A DNA stretch of 64,000 nt from Saururus chinensis (taxonomy: Eukaryota > Streptophyta > Magnoliopsida > Piperales > Saururaceae), in the NCBI GenBank assembly GCA_035235625.1, contig CP141140.1, forward strand, positions 59,477,152 through 59,541,151, given 5' to 3'. A model generated the notes under the pieces. That model did no database searches, was not told the DNA's origin, and worked only from the letters and a program-made list of their open reading frames with translations. The position numbers and the translations under genes are program-made. Shown piece by piece: positions 11,650 through 24,400 of the stretch (positions are counted from its first letter, which is position 1; each line of letters begins with the position of its first letter).

Positions 11650-11996
11650 AGTAAACATCTGCAGAGCAGTCCAGTTACAGCAGTGACCGCGGGAGTCCGC
11701 CCGCCCTCCTTAAATGGAACGTACCAATCAAACGTATGAACAAACTTTGCAGGTTTTTTTTCTTACGTTTGTCAGGTCATATTCTTTAATATAAATATTT
11801 ATTTATTTTGTCAGTTCATGCTTGATGAACTGCATGTTGCCCAATACTCCATTGAAGAGCATGTTTGTTCTAATTGTTGTCAAAACATGTATGATTATTG
11901 GTTCTTGATAATAATATTCATTGTTTTTGCCTCAAAGATCTTGTGTTCAGACTTCAGAGTCGTTGTTAAGGTTGCATCCTGATTTGGTGCTTCGCA

Positions 11997-14218
11997 ATGA
12001 CGGCGGTGAGCAAAGATGTCGTTGCAGCCAACTTGTGTGGGAATGGCTGGGCGGCGCGTCATGCAAATCGGGATTTTCTTGCTCGAGCCAAAGTTTCTTT
12101 CGGTCTTCCTACTGATTCCAAGCATAGTTTCTGTAGCGGATCGATCAGAAGCTGCTCCAACCCCTTTGATAGTGAGAGATTCAGGCGGCCTCACGATATT
12201 GCTTCTGATCAGCAACTGGTTTGCGATTTGGGGCAGCAACAACGTCTAGTGTCTGAAAAATTAAAAGTGGCTGTTGATTTAGACGAAGGTATTGAATTAT
12301 TATTTTTTAATCTCTGCATAAGAATTAAACACTAACTCATTGTTTATAGGTAGTGGGATTTTTTATGCTTTTTTAAGGCCTTGATGTTGTATAATTATGT
12401 TCTGGACGGCTAATTGTTTAAACTTAGTTCTAGTATATTCAGTAACTTGCATACATGTAAGCATGAATATAACAAGAGGCCTCTTTTATCAATTGTCATT
12501 AAATCAAGGCGGGGGTAATGGAATAATGTAACTTGTTTTTTAATCTGTAAATTTTGTTATGCAGTCCTTGGAAACTTCCTTGTTGCATTAAACAGATTTA
12601 TAGCAGACCGCTACTCTATGAATTGTTCAATTGAAGATTACCATACATACGAGTTCCGTGAGGTATATGTTGTTGATTTTATTGTATATTCATCCTTTTA
12701 CAAGTATAATTAATGTTTGTTTTTGGGGTTTGGATACGGTATATATTTACTCGTTGGTTTGTCTTAATATCTGTTGAAGACAGGCATGGAACTGTTCACG
12801 CATGGAAGGTTAGTATGCTTGATATAGTTTATATTTTCTGTACATTATATTGCTCACCTTTCCTTGTCTTGTTCTTTGTTTGAGCTTTGCCGAACGGACA
12901 TGTTTCAGTATTGTCGGCGTTATAATGCTAATTTACTATCTATCTTGGTAAATGGCAGCCAATATACGGCTTCACGAGTTCTTTGAAACGCCCTATTTCA
13001 ACATGGGAGTCAACCCTATCCCCGGGGCTCAAGATGCTCTCTGTAGGCTCTCTGCGGTTTGCAGTTTCTCTATTGTCACGTAAGCAATTTTCGCTGCATG
13101 TCCATGTGAAGTTGCTTGGCTGCAATGCTATTTACAATGTGTTTACTTAAGTCTGAATTGTTGTTGACTTTCAGAGCTCGGCAAAATGCGACAAAGAATC
13201 ACACAATTGAATGGATTCAGAAGCACTTTCCGAACCTTTTTGAGGAAATTCACTTTGCCAATCACAATGCTTTGGATGGGCAATCAAAGTCCAAATCGGA
13301 GATATGCAGGTAGAGATTTTTTATTTTAGCCTTTTGTTTTCCTTCTTTGATGAAGCCATGAAGGTGAAGCAGCAATTGTCATATGTTGCACTCGGACTCT
13401 TGTAAAATTTGATAAATGTACTTTTAGGATATATTTATGAACATAGAGAGGCTGTTACAGAAATCTTAATTGCAAAAGCATCACAAAAAATAGAGTTCTG
13501 GAAAGCAGTGCAAACACAATTGTACCTAAGCTGACCCGTTCTGGCTAAATATCTTTTATCTCATTGTAATACATTTGTGTTTATACTTGTCAATTTGTGT
13601 GGCACATAAATCTTCATTAAAAAAACATCCTTTATGTCATCATTGACTTTCAATGAGTGTCCAATGGTGCAGTAATTTATATTATCTTATGTATGTACTC
13701 TTTAATTTATTCAGGATATAATTATCACAAAAAACAGGCCAGAATGGAGGTTAGAGATTTATGTCAACAACCTTGAATTGTTAAGAAAATGTGCTACTTG
13801 ACTATGATTACACTTGTAATAAAAGAAAACTGTAGCTTACTAGTTATCAAAATTTGCCATCTCTATTTTAGATTGGTAAAACGGCAATCTTTCAAGTGAG
13901 ATATTTGCTGTAGGTGTTTATTATTTTATTTATTTATTTTGTAGCATCCTTCAGCAAACTTTGAATACTAACAAAACGTAAGCTGCAAACTGCATTTTGC
14001 TGTGCCCTGGCGGGTCCCTGGGAGCACAAGTTTTGATTGATGACAATCCAAAATATGCCATTGGGTGTGCAGAAGCTGGTATTAGAGTTATACTGTTTGA
14101 TCACAATAATTCATACCCTTGGAGCAAGACGGGCTCTCTAGAGCTACACCCTCTTGTTACTAAAGCTCATAACTGGAAAGAAGTTGAACAACAATTGACC
14201 TCATGGTTCGCATCTTAG
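11997..14218 (+). CDS. HAD-superfamily 5'(3')-nucleotidase-like protein; last acceptor abnormal
   Basis: Likely a HAD-fold phosphatase of the cytosolic deoxynucleotidase (NT5C-like) type; substrate unknown. Exons: 11997-12288, 12565-12662, 12784-12808, 12959-13079, 13175-13309 and about 14014-14218, giving 291 codons in one frame. Motif I is DLDE (D94 nucleophile, D96), followed by VLGNFLVALN; motif II lies in FSIVTARQ; motif IV is VLIDDNP. AWNCSRMEANIRLHEFF and NPIPGAQDAL are typical of the plant members. The ATG is the first after an in-frame TAA. The first five exons have GT/AG borders. The final exon must begin at about 14014 to keep frame, yet the genome reads ctggcgg there, with no AG. 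Either a non-AG acceptor, a mutated gene, or a sequence error. The first 90 residues are poorly conserved in appearance. Confidence 0.8.
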
Positions 14219-15742
14219 GGTCTTGCTATTTTTGGGGGGGTCAACAGACATTGCTGTTTCATAGAGTTGTGTGTGAAGGACGAAGGAAAAGGGTACAGGG
14301 TACAAAAAGGAGAATTTGTTTTCTGTCTCGAGAGAGCCTGAATCACTTTTCAGGTGCGTCAAATTTGGTTCATTTGGAACCTGGGTCTTGAATCACAAAA
14401 GCATCAACCTCTACAAGTACATAGTTATGCGAGTGTTATGAATTAAGAGAAAAAGTCCATACTAATGTGTCCTTCGACAACCACTTTCCCCATTATTTGT
14501 AGCCCATTTATACACATTTTCCTCTTAATCTTGTTTAGATGTTATACTTCATGTTAAATTACTTTTCCCAATAAATATTGGTAAATGATTCTTGTTTGGC
14601 AACCAACATAAATCATTTCTCCACAAATTCTAAACAATTAACCTTGAATTCTGAACTTGTGTTAAAAAAAGTTATGAAATTCATTTGTGGACAAGCTTCT
14701 TAGGAGGACCTTTCTACACAAATGACTCATAAATTCTCATGTTCTCTCATAGATTTCGAAGTGCATTAATGACTCATTTATTGTAGCACCCTGATTTTTT
14801 AAATAACTTAGAAGTTGGAATTCTGTCAATTCGTAATTAAAAAGGGGTCAAAATCAACCGTGTATAGATGAGTAACCTTTCAGTAATTTACATAATTATA
14901 TAATTACAGAACACACAAAACAAGGCTCAACATGCCTTAACAAAATCAAAGTGGCGTAAAAGTACATAAATATTACGTATCAAAAGAATTAGACAAAATA
15001 AATCCAAAGCATAGATCTTTCAAAGTTCTACTGCCTGTTTTCATTAAAATCATCTCTTTTGTTCATACCTATAGCATTTGGGGGTGGGTAAGTATACCTA
15101 TATTTAGTAGGTAGAGTTAAATTCTATTAACATGCTATAACGTTAAAACATAATCCAAGACATAAAATATTCTTTTAATAATTCATACTCAAAAGTTGAC
15201 TTAAAATATGATTACTTACTAACAAAATCCAAATGTACTCATTATACAAAAAGTCAGATAAAACAGTCCTTCATAGAATCCGATAAAATCGGATAAATTA
15301 TTTGTAAGCAAAATCCGATAAATAATTTAAAGTCAGATAAATCATAATTACTTACACACATGCTCATGGGGCAACAAGATCATAATGAAAAAGATCTTCC
15401 TATGATATTTTATTTTATAGGCATGCTATATGCCTTAATAGGCAGTACCAGGAGTCATAACTTTGATAGATTTTGGGCTTCATACCAAATAACTACCCTT
15501 CAAAACTGATATAACATTAGGACTTTAACCAAATAACTACCCTTCAAATTTGATTAAAACCATTCATAAATGTCATTCAAGTAATAATAATATTTTAAAG
15601 TTCGTAGTATGATGAAATTCTACTAAGAGGTGTATAGGACACTATCATTTTTTCATTGTCCGACCCCTAATAATATTTTTTAAATAGTATTTTATGAAAG
15701 AATTACAAAATTATACGGCCTAGTCGTAGCACAAAATTAACT
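14219..15742. other. 3' flank and intergenic; possible LTR-like fragment
   Basis: The nucleotidase 3' UTR should lie in the first 200-300 bases. From about 14783, TGTAGCACCCTGATTTTTTAAATAAC resembles the start of plant gypsy LTRs, but no matching LTR end, primer-binding site or coding part could be identified. The rest is AT-rich without genes. Confidence 0.35.
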
Positions 15743-15745
15743 ATA

Positions 15746-16046
15746 GTCACCACCACCGTTGCCTCCATTGTCATCGCCACCACCTTCACCAATGTCACTG
15801 CTTCTGTAGTCACCATCATTGCCAACTTTATCGCCTCCACTCCTCCTCGATGACGCCAACACCATTAATATTACATCTATCGTTGTCACCACTACCACCC
15901 TCATCATGGCTGCTACCACCTCCACTTCCACTACCTATCGTAACCATGACCATACTAGCTCCAACATCGCCTCCATTACAACCATCATTATCAATATTGT
16001 TGCCACTATCACTACCAACTCTATTGCCACTACCTCCACCACTCAT
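15746..16046. repeat. Degenerate trinucleotide repeat (CAC/ATC/ACC type)
   Basis: About 300 bases with three-base periodicity: CACCACCACC, GTCACCATCATTGCC, ACCACTACCACC and similar. This creates long but meaningless open frames on both strands, rich in Thr/Ser, Pro/Leu or Gly/Asp. No conserved domain. Confidence 0.75.
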
Positions 16047-17412
16047 TGTAAGACTAACCATCGTAGTTTTTTCATTAAAAATATATATGCACAATGTTAT
16101 TTTTTTAATTATGTTAATCAAAGTTTCAATTAATTACTATAGCATCATTGGTGTAACTAAATAATGAAAATTTTTCATGTTTCTACTAGTTTCTCTTTGA
16201 CCTGTAATTTCTCTTTTTTCTTCATTTTCTCTCAATTTCCACTACTATAAATAGACCCTTATTAAACTTTTATCAATTTCACGGGAGGAGCCACATTCTA
16301 TGCTCCAATAAATAAAACACAAAATGAATTTAAATATGTAATACTTTTTAAAAGAACTTTCATTTTCAATGATTTTATCTCATATTTGTCGTGCTTTATA
16401 CTCCCACTATCCCAGTTTTGTGCTTTATACTCCCTCTATCCCAGTTTTATGATTCAAATTAGAAAATAAAAACAAACTACGTGAAGTTATTTAGTTCATT
16501 TTGGTTTTTTAATGTGGACTATAAAATTGGGACAAAGAGATCATTTTTATGTATTTTTTAATTTTCTTCACTTTAAGCTTCTAAAAAAACATATTTTCTC
16601 ACATAATATTTACTTCATTACTTATATTTGAAGTTGAAAAAAATTTGAACAATATTTTATCTGCTCATATGGTATGATACCTGAATCCACTGTCTAATTT
16701 AGTATAAATAAAAACACAGTGACCAGTCAGTAAGCAGCCTTTTTAATCAAAAAATTTGCTCCAATCAATTGGTTAAGAGGTATTTTGAGTTTTTCTTATT
16801 TCTTTTTTTTCAGTAGACACACTAAACAAGACCTTTTTCATCAATTCATTGGCTATATGTTTAGTAGGTGAATAGTTGGCATTTTTAGACTGTTTTCTAT
16901 CTTATATAGAGTTTTTTGCCATAAAATTCCCTTATATGACTCTTATCCTCCACATAAAACTCTTAACAAAAAATACAACAAAATGACTCTTTTCTTTCGT
17001 GAACAATCATCCCTCTCCATCTAAATTTGTCAAATTTTCATAAATAAACTTAAGAAAATGATATTCCAATGCTATTTTAAAAAAAAAATTAAAGGCCTTA
17101 TACCACCTTTAATTAGATAGAAAAAGTAGGTTCTATCAGTAAGTATAAGATTCACTTTTATCTATCTAATCATAGATAGCGTGAGGCAAGAAAAATAAAA
17201 TAAGAATATCAGCTTCTTTAAACTTAATCGTGTCTCACCGTAAAACTTAATTGCAACCAATCCGTCTAGCTTCCTCTCACCAATCATATTATTATAATAT
17301 AAAATAAATCGATGTACTATAAAACTTTTAAATTTAGATCATGTTACTCTTAATTTATATGATTAATTTTATTTACCCATATTTTATATCATTATATCGA
17401 ATAATGTCACTA
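16047..17412. other. Intergenic, contains a Stowaway-like MITE
   Basis: AT-rich. Apart from the element at 16399-16545 I see only short inverted stretches (for example 'agatagaaaaagt' and 'acttttatctatct' around 17115-17165). No gene. Confidence 0.35.
16399..16545. mobile_element. Stowaway-like MITE with duplicated left end
   Basis: The left end TACTCCCTCTATCCCAGTTTTAT and the right end ATAAAATTGGGACAAAGAGATCA form an imperfect TIR of the CTCCCTCCGTCCCA type. The left terminus occurs twice in tandem (starts near 16399 and 16427). No coding capacity. Confidence 0.6.
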
Positions 17413-18526
17413 CCGCATTCGTCGCCAACCACCCAGGTTCCGCATGGAAGCATCTCGACCAGTTCTACGTGGGTCACCTCGTGGACTATCCGAAGTCTCG
17501 AAAGATTACCACAAGCTCGTTCCTGAATTCTCCAAATTGGGTATGTTCGAGAAGAAGGGTCATATCACATCCCTATCCTTCTCATTCATGCTGGTGCTCT
17601 TAATCGTCAGCGTTACGGTACGGTCACGGTTACCAGTTTCTGGGTTCATCTGCTCAGAAGGGATTCATAGGGTTCCTCTGGATTTTTGGATTGGACACGA
17701 CTCGGGTCACTACAAAATAATGTCGAATTCGTCCTATAATCCTTTGGTTCAAGTTCTAACAGATAATTATTTGGTTGGTATTAGCATTGCGTGGTGGAAG
17801 ATAAATTAATCACAACGCTCACCATATTGCTTGTAACACATGCCATTATTTGTTTGCGGTCTCGTCAAAATCATTTAATTCTTTCATTTCATGTTACTAT
17901 GAAAGGAAGATGGATTTTGATAGGGCAGCACGCTTCTTTGTGAGTTATTTCTATCCTATTCTCTGCTTTGCTTGAATCAATCTCTTTGACAAATCTTTCC
18001 TGATCCTGTTATTGAAAAAAAAAAAGTCTCAAACCGTGGCTAAGAGCTATTTGGGATGGTTGTATTCTGGATTTGGCACGCAATTCTCGTTTCCTTTTTG
18101 CCGAATTGGACCGAAAGGATACTCTTTGTTATTGCAAGTTTTGCTGTGACAGGAATTCAACACGTCCAGTTCTGTTTGAACCATTTCTCAGGTGCTGTTT
18201 ATGCGGCTAAGCCTTGCGGGAATGACTAGTTTGAGAAGCAGACAATGGGGACTATTGACATAGATTGTCCCGCCTAGATGGATTGGTTTCGTAGAGGATT
18301 GCAATTTCAAATTGAGCACCATTTGTTCCTGCGATTGCCACGGTGCCATCTCAGGAACATTGCACCACTGGTGAGAGAACTTTCTAGGAAGCACAATTCG
18401 CCTTGCACCAGTGTATCCTTCTGGGAAGCAAATGTGTCTACAATTAAGACTCGGAGGACTGCTGCTTTACAGGCTCGGGATATCACCAATCCGATACCAA
18501 AAACACTTGGTTTGGGAAGCAGTTAA
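17413..18526 (+). pseudogene. Sphingolipid delta-8 desaturase (cytochrome b5 fusion), broken copy
   Basis: The intact enzyme desaturates long-chain bases of plant sphingolipids in the ER. Homology words appear in the proper order: FVANHPGSAWKHLDQFYVGH (end of the cytochrome b5 domain, about 17419), DYHKLVPEFSKLGMFEKKGH (about 17482), IGHDSGH-like box 1 (about 17690), NHNAHHIACN box 2 (about 17810), ERKMDFDRAARFFVSY, and QIEHH box 3 (about 18310) then VSFWEANVSTIKT. They lie in different frames with several stops, including TAG for a conserved Trp just before MDWF. The heme-binding start of the b5 domain is missing. The family is commonly intronless, so a retrocopy and an ordinary duplicate cannot be told apart. 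Confidence 0.9.
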
Positions 18527-19180
18527 TACTCATGGTTGAGGTTTTTTTGACAAATAGAGGCTCCACAGCATCTGATGTGGAAATACTACACTCATTGTAC
18601 GAGGAGTGATTATCTTTATCAGCCTTCGCTTTTATCATCTACGGTTCTGTTGGGATTTATTTCAGTACTTTTTTTTTTTTTGGTATGGCGTGCCTTATAA
18701 TTTCATCGGCAGAATACCTTCGGGTGGCCTATACTGGTTTTTAGATTCTGTTTTGTTATTCGGATTGATTTTATGTATTTTAGTTGTGCAAGAATGTGTT
18801 TTCTGCATAACAAAATTTCGTGTAATCTTCAATTCTAGACTTACATTTATACAAAATGCAGATTTCCATTTTGGAAATTTTAGGGATGGTTTTTTTAGAG
18901 TCTTTGAATCTCTTTTTTTTTTGGTCAAATAGTAGAAATTGGAAGGGATGCTAACTGAGAACTAAGAGATAAACTTAAATGAACAAATTGAGGCTAGAAA
19001 ATTTTCTGGATAATTAATTAGTTCGTGACATTTGGTAACTGTAAGTCTTCAAATGAGATTTCCAGATTACTGTGTTCATTCTTAGCAATCTCAATGCACT
19101 TCCAGTTTTGTCCAATTCATGCTCTATATTTCCAATACCGAAGTTTTGTTTACTATTGGTTTTGACGTGATATAAAAGTA
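18527..19180. other. No gene seen
   Basis: Sequence after the desaturase relic. A frame at 18606-18932 is hydrophobic and Phe-rich because of T-rich DNA and has no recognisable family. It may be the old 3' flank of the desaturase copy. Confidence 0.35.
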
Positions 19181-19683
19181 GGCTGGTGTTGATCCGTTCG
19201 AACGCCCTGTCGCCCGATCGATCGCCCCGTTTGAACGGGTGTTGACCCGTTCGAACGGCCTAACGGATTTCTAAAAAAAAATCAGTCGCGATGATTTACG
19301 CGACAGTTATTAAAAGCGAGCGTCTCGGTTTCGTTTTTTGAGAGATAAAAAAAAGACCGACGGGAGAAAACAGAGAGACAACAGAAAGAAAAAACAGAGA
19401 GCGCCTCTTCTTTTTCATCGGTCCTTTCTCTAGTTCTTTGAGAGAAAAATCACTCCCTCTATTCTCTATTTTTCTGAGTTCTTCACTGAGCATTAGAGTC
19501 TACCCCGATTGAGATCCTGCCTGTTTGAGTGGAAGTGCACCTTCAAACAGGCTATGTGGTTCGTTGTATCTCAGGAACGGAATGCTCTGGAATGCTTGTG
19601 TACGGAGGGCGGCGTATCTATTTCAAGGTCAGTGAGTATCGCGCCTCGAACCTGGTTCATAAATTTTTCTTCTTTCTCTGGTA

Positions 19684-19688
<5 letters not shown>
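19181..19688 (+). repeat. Probable LTR fragment with TTCGAACG repeats
   Basis: Begins with TGTTGATCCGTTCGAACG and repeats (GTTTGAACGGG, CCGTTCGAACGG palindrome at 19248-19259). Next come a TATTAAAAG element (about 19308) and a leader-like part (CTGGAATGCTTGTGTACGG, GTATCTATTTCAAGG) that resembles LTR-retrotransposon leaders. A (TA)n run truncates it. No coding part was found nearby, so this is a tentative solo or partial LTR. Confidence 0.4.

Positions 19689-19753
<65 letters not shown>
19689..19753. repeat. (TA)n microsatellite
   Basis: Uninterrupted TA dinucleotides over about 65 bases. Confidence 0.95.
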
Positions 19754-19756
<3 letters not shown>

Positions 19757-20169
19757 AGAATATATTTATGTGATGATTTGTATGTTAATTGTGATTTGTA
19801 TTCAATCTGCACTATAATTTTTGTAGTAACCCCAACATTTACTTCTTTTTTAGTTAATTATTCATTATATTATTTATCTGTTTATGTTTGAAATTAGGTT
19901 GGGATGAGATTAAAGATTTATATATTCAACATTCTCATTTTCGTTGTTGTTGAGGAATCTTATGATTTGGAACTGTCCAGTACACACAAAGATAAAGGAG
20001 CAAATTTCTTGACTACTATTTAGATAAAAAAAACAGCCAGAATTATAAGTTACAACACATGTTGTCTAATATAAAATTTTAACTGACAACGTAAAAAAGT
20101 GAATTTTCCTTTACATGAGCAAAATGCATGTGCACGTTTATTAGTATTTATAATGAGTAATGCTATTGC

Positions 20170-20279
20170 GACGTGAACATTCACACGTCAAAACTCCACT
20201 TCATCTTTGTCACACTATTGATAAATGGGAATCGTGTGACAAAGATGAAGGGGAGTTTTGACATGTAAATGTTCAAGTC
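20170..20279. mobile_element. Short foldback MITE (hairpin)
   Basis: The left arm GACGTGAACATTCACACGTC...TTTGTCACAC pairs with the right arm GTGTGACAAAG...TTTTGACATGTAAATGTTCAAGTC around a loop of about 18 bases; stem about 46 bp with few mismatches. It is preceded by GTAATGCTATTG, like the hairpin at 3058. Confidence 0.75.
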
Positions 20280-20636
20280 CTCAAAGTATTTTTCATTTAT
20301 AATATGGGCTTACTTCCGAAAATTCACTCGCACACGGGAAGGCTCGCAACATTCCCACAACTATGGGGCACACGTTGCCTACTACCTTTAAATCAAAGCA
20401 TTCATACCATTAATCTTTAGTCAAAAGTTTGCAAATTCCAGAGTGCATCTCGTGGGAGGGTACGTTGCAAATGTCAATCTCCTCAAATCCTTAGTTGGCC
20501 GATTGTTTGAAATTTCATCGCCATTCAATCTACCTCCTTACTCTTTGCTGTCCACCGGGACAACCACCCTAGCCGCCACGACTCGGCCTTTTCTTGCTAT
20601 TGTTTATAGAAAAAATTATTTGAGCTTAATGCTAAA

Positions 20637-20733
20637 TACTCCATCCTTCCCATAACAAGTGTCTTATTTGTTTTTTGAAATGAACTAAAATTAAAAAACC
20701 GATTAGGATGCTTATTATGGGACAGAGGGAGTA
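20637..20733. mobile_element. Stowaway-like MITE
   Basis: The left end TACTCCATCCTTCCCATAAC...GTGTCTTA and the right end TTATTATGGGACAGAGGGAGTA form an inverted repeat of the plant CTCCCTCCGTCCCA (Tc1/mariner-like) family, 97 bp long, with TA at the borders. Confidence 0.85.
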
Positions 20734-20739
20734 TAAATA

Positions 20740-21434
20740 TGAAATTTTAGCACTCGATTGAACTTGTCAGTGGAAAACTACCTTTAAATCAAAGCTGAAA
20801 CTGAATGCCTAACAGTTGATTGACACCCAAGAGTATAGCACTGGAATTATTTGTATAAAAGAGCGCTGTCACTTTCCCAAAACTTATAATATAATGTACA
20901 AGGCCAAACAAATACAATTTTTGCGATTGGAAACCTCCATTACAGAAGAGAAACAGAAGAATCATCCAACAACATAGGAAACTCCAAAAATAAAGCAGTT
21001 TCACCAAACCAACCCATGGAACGAACCTCCCTGGCAAGACGAGCTAGGCTATGGCCTGCCATATTCCCCTGTAGGCAAGAGAAAGAAGCAGCCTCAAAGG
21101 AGCCAATCCGATTATAAGTTTCCTCCACCATCCAGCGGCAATCGATCTCGAGCTCTATTTTGAAACATTGTTATCACCTCTTTGCAATCACCTCCAAACT
21201 CAACCAGTTGAAGCCTTAGGACTGTAACTAAATTAACCGCTTCTATGAGAGCCAGCACTTCTGTGTGCCTCCTGAAAGCTCCCCATTAATCTGCAAACAC
21301 AGGCAGTGGCCTTCCCACCTTCATCACGGGCACAAAGTAAATCAATACTTGTCATTTTTCCAACACACTGGTACTTGCTTTCTACGTGTCCATAGATGCT
21401 CAAGGAACATATTGCTCACACAGACATATAATGA
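20740..21434. other. Putative 3' region of the WDR7-like gene
   Basis: No independent gene. Open frames on the minus strand here lack known domains and lie beyond the WDR7-like stop codon, so part of this is probably 3' UTR or downstream flank. Confidence 0.35.
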
Positions 21435-24400
21435 TCACAGCTGGAAAGAGGCCAACTCGTGACCGTGTCTCACAAGTAAAACTTTCCTCTTATTAACCCA
21501 TTCTAGGCGATAGAAAAGATCAAGATTATTAATCAAAAGCTTCAAGCTGTCGACACCACCCATAGTGCTCAATTTATCCTGTACAATAGAAATGTATTTA
21601 GCAAAATTTCTAGATTGTTATAAAATATTCTATGCTAATCAAAGAAGACAAATCAAAAGTAGGAAGCATAATAGCATTGCCGCATAAAATGATGGGATGC
21701 AAAAATAGGTTATTAAAATTTAAATCATAGAAAAAAAAAATGCTAACATCAGAAGAGCTAACATCATGAACTTACAAAACCAAAATGGTTAAACCCTTTG
21801 GTGAGCCCTAAATTGGCCCGTAATGAACTGACTAGGGAAAGGACAAACAGAATCACTGGAATTGGAAATCAATCAAAAGTCACCGCAACAAGTGATAAAG
21901 TTTCAGCCCTTATATCAAGTTGATAAGCAATCATATTGGAAGGAACCACATCCATATATGGGATTTGCAGGTTTGTCGTTAAGAAGGTTCTGCTTGAATC
22001 TTTCTTAGCTTTATAGTGGATGAGACACCAAAGAAAAGTAGTTTTCAATTTCCTATGCATATATGTCATTCACATCATCATTGGAGTGCAGAACCCACAT
22101 TCCGCCATTTGCTCTGTTATGATCCATTTCTACACTCAATGAATGCATTTTCACCCTCCCACAAATCCATCTATCAACTTATATTTCTTTTCACAAAACA
22201 CATCACAGTATTATATAAACAACGTCAATATCACCTGCTGAGCTCAAGCACAAAACATTTGGATGAAATTGCTCATAAACTAAGATCGTGATACCTCTGA
22301 ATGAGACTGGTTATCCTGCTGAGTTATGCTTGCCATTACGCTTGACCTAGTGGAATTAGGTGAAAACCCTTCCCATGGAGGAACAAAAATTAATTTCGTA
22401 CACTGAACAGGGACAAAGCTTTTGCTAAGTTTTTCCCACCATGCTGTTCCAATTGACCACCACCTAATCATCAACCCATGCTCAGAAAAAGCAACCAAGC
22501 CCTGCATTTGGAAGGTAATCGGTTAATAAATCACTTAATCTAGAAAATTATTTCAGAAAAAGTGGGATGAAGACTTTTCTTTTAGAGTTCCAAGGAAAAA
22601 AGTATTCACACCAGAAAAAATATCTTTCATGGCAGAGATACAAATCTCTCCATGAAAGATAATGATAATATCATCGTTTTCTTCACGTATATTCAAAGTG
22701 ATAATATAGAATGAAAGACATTTTGATACCAACAAGGCAAAGGAAAACAAGTTAAAGGAATGGAAGAAAATAAAAGATAACATCCTTGTCTAGAAAGTTT
22801 GTTCCTCTATCCAGCCCAGATTTTGTCCTAAAATTTTCCATGCTGTGGTAGCTTCTTCTACAGAAAAGTGAATGTGTATATTGAACAGGTTGTAGAAGAG
22901 GAAAAGCTGATGGACCTGGTAACGGGCCTCAGAAGAAAGACATAATAATTTAGGCAGTGTGATAATCCCATTATTATATACCTCTCCATCTGGTGAAAAG
23001 CTGAGAGCTGAAATTGTAGAGGTCATATCTGGTACTCCTCCTAGTAAGGTAGGAAGCCCAGGCGGACCACTCGCATCCAAAACTTTTACCTTTGTCACAC
23101 TAAATAGAAAAGAAAGGAAACAATAACTGTTAGTTTAGTAAATAAATTATATACAACTTTGAGAAGATATAATTTCAAATTCATTTTTAACATTGCATGA
23201 AGATGAGTGTTTGCCATGTATGGGTTGCATATGCTACCATATTCAACAAGGGGACCAGAACTGGCAGATTTTTTTTTTAATAATAATATATGAAGTTGCT
23301 GTACATGCATTTTTTTTTATAGGCAAGAACTCACACAATACGCCACAGGAATACCTGAACTAGAAGGTTGTTTATCTATATGGGCTAGAACAACTTTTGC
23401 GTGCTGAGTCAAATAGCAGGACCAATTGTTAAGCTAACAGAAGAATGCACTTCAATTTGTGAAGATTACCAACAGAAATGATTAATGCCCCTCCAATTGA
23501 GAGGAGGCATATTCAGATGATGCTAACAGAAGACACAGTGAAGCACAGCTTCTGAATTCGAAGTAATCCCCAGTAATATATTGCAGCATCTGAACAGTAA
23601 TTTGAACTCCTTTAACCATATGACATCTGAAGTCAATAGCTGCAGCCATTTCTTTTTTATTGTAGCTTTGTGAACAGTCTCATAAGTAGACTTTTTAATG
23701 GGATTTCAATGCACTCTTGTTAGAAATATCTGAACAGCATCTATACTTGGTTCGAAACAGTTACTAAAACCTTTCAACGGAAACCTAGGACAGGTACATT
23801 TTAAAACTCACACTTTCATCACAATGGTACTGAATCACGACCTAACATCTTGCTCTCTGACAGTCTAAATTACAGCAGTTTATAGAGTTTCTTGTCATAA
23901 TCAAGCCCAACACCTATTGAATAATTATGAAAAAAGACAGACAACCTACTTCTCTCTCAAAAAATCTATTATAATCAGATACTGATTAAAATCATGTCCT
24001 AACATTCTAAATTTTACCAAGTCCTACTTGGAATGTAAAAAAATAGATATTGAGTGGCAGCCATCATTTCTAAGGAAACTACCAAACAAGTCTCTCCAGT
24101 AATTTAGGAAAGCTTCTTGCAAATCTTCTAAAGTTATGAGAACGGCTCTATATTGCAAAATGATGAAAATCTCCTACTTTGACAAGTTGAGTTTCAGCAC
24201 TTCTCTCTTTTGTCTCACTCAATTAATCCTACTTCTTCTCAAATATGTCTCTATTTACAAAGGATGCTCCAGAGACATCATTTTTTGCTACATAAGCAGA
24301 ACTGGGATGGTAGTACTCTGCTGTAGTTCCTCTGGTCATCAAGGGAACGTGCCTTCCAGCTCTCAAGCTCATGCTCTCTAATAGATTGTGCATATAAATG

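Noticed and set aside
24136..24381. Small plus-strand frame in a WDR7-like intron
   Set aside because: No family features; located in an intron of a well-supported gene on the other strand.
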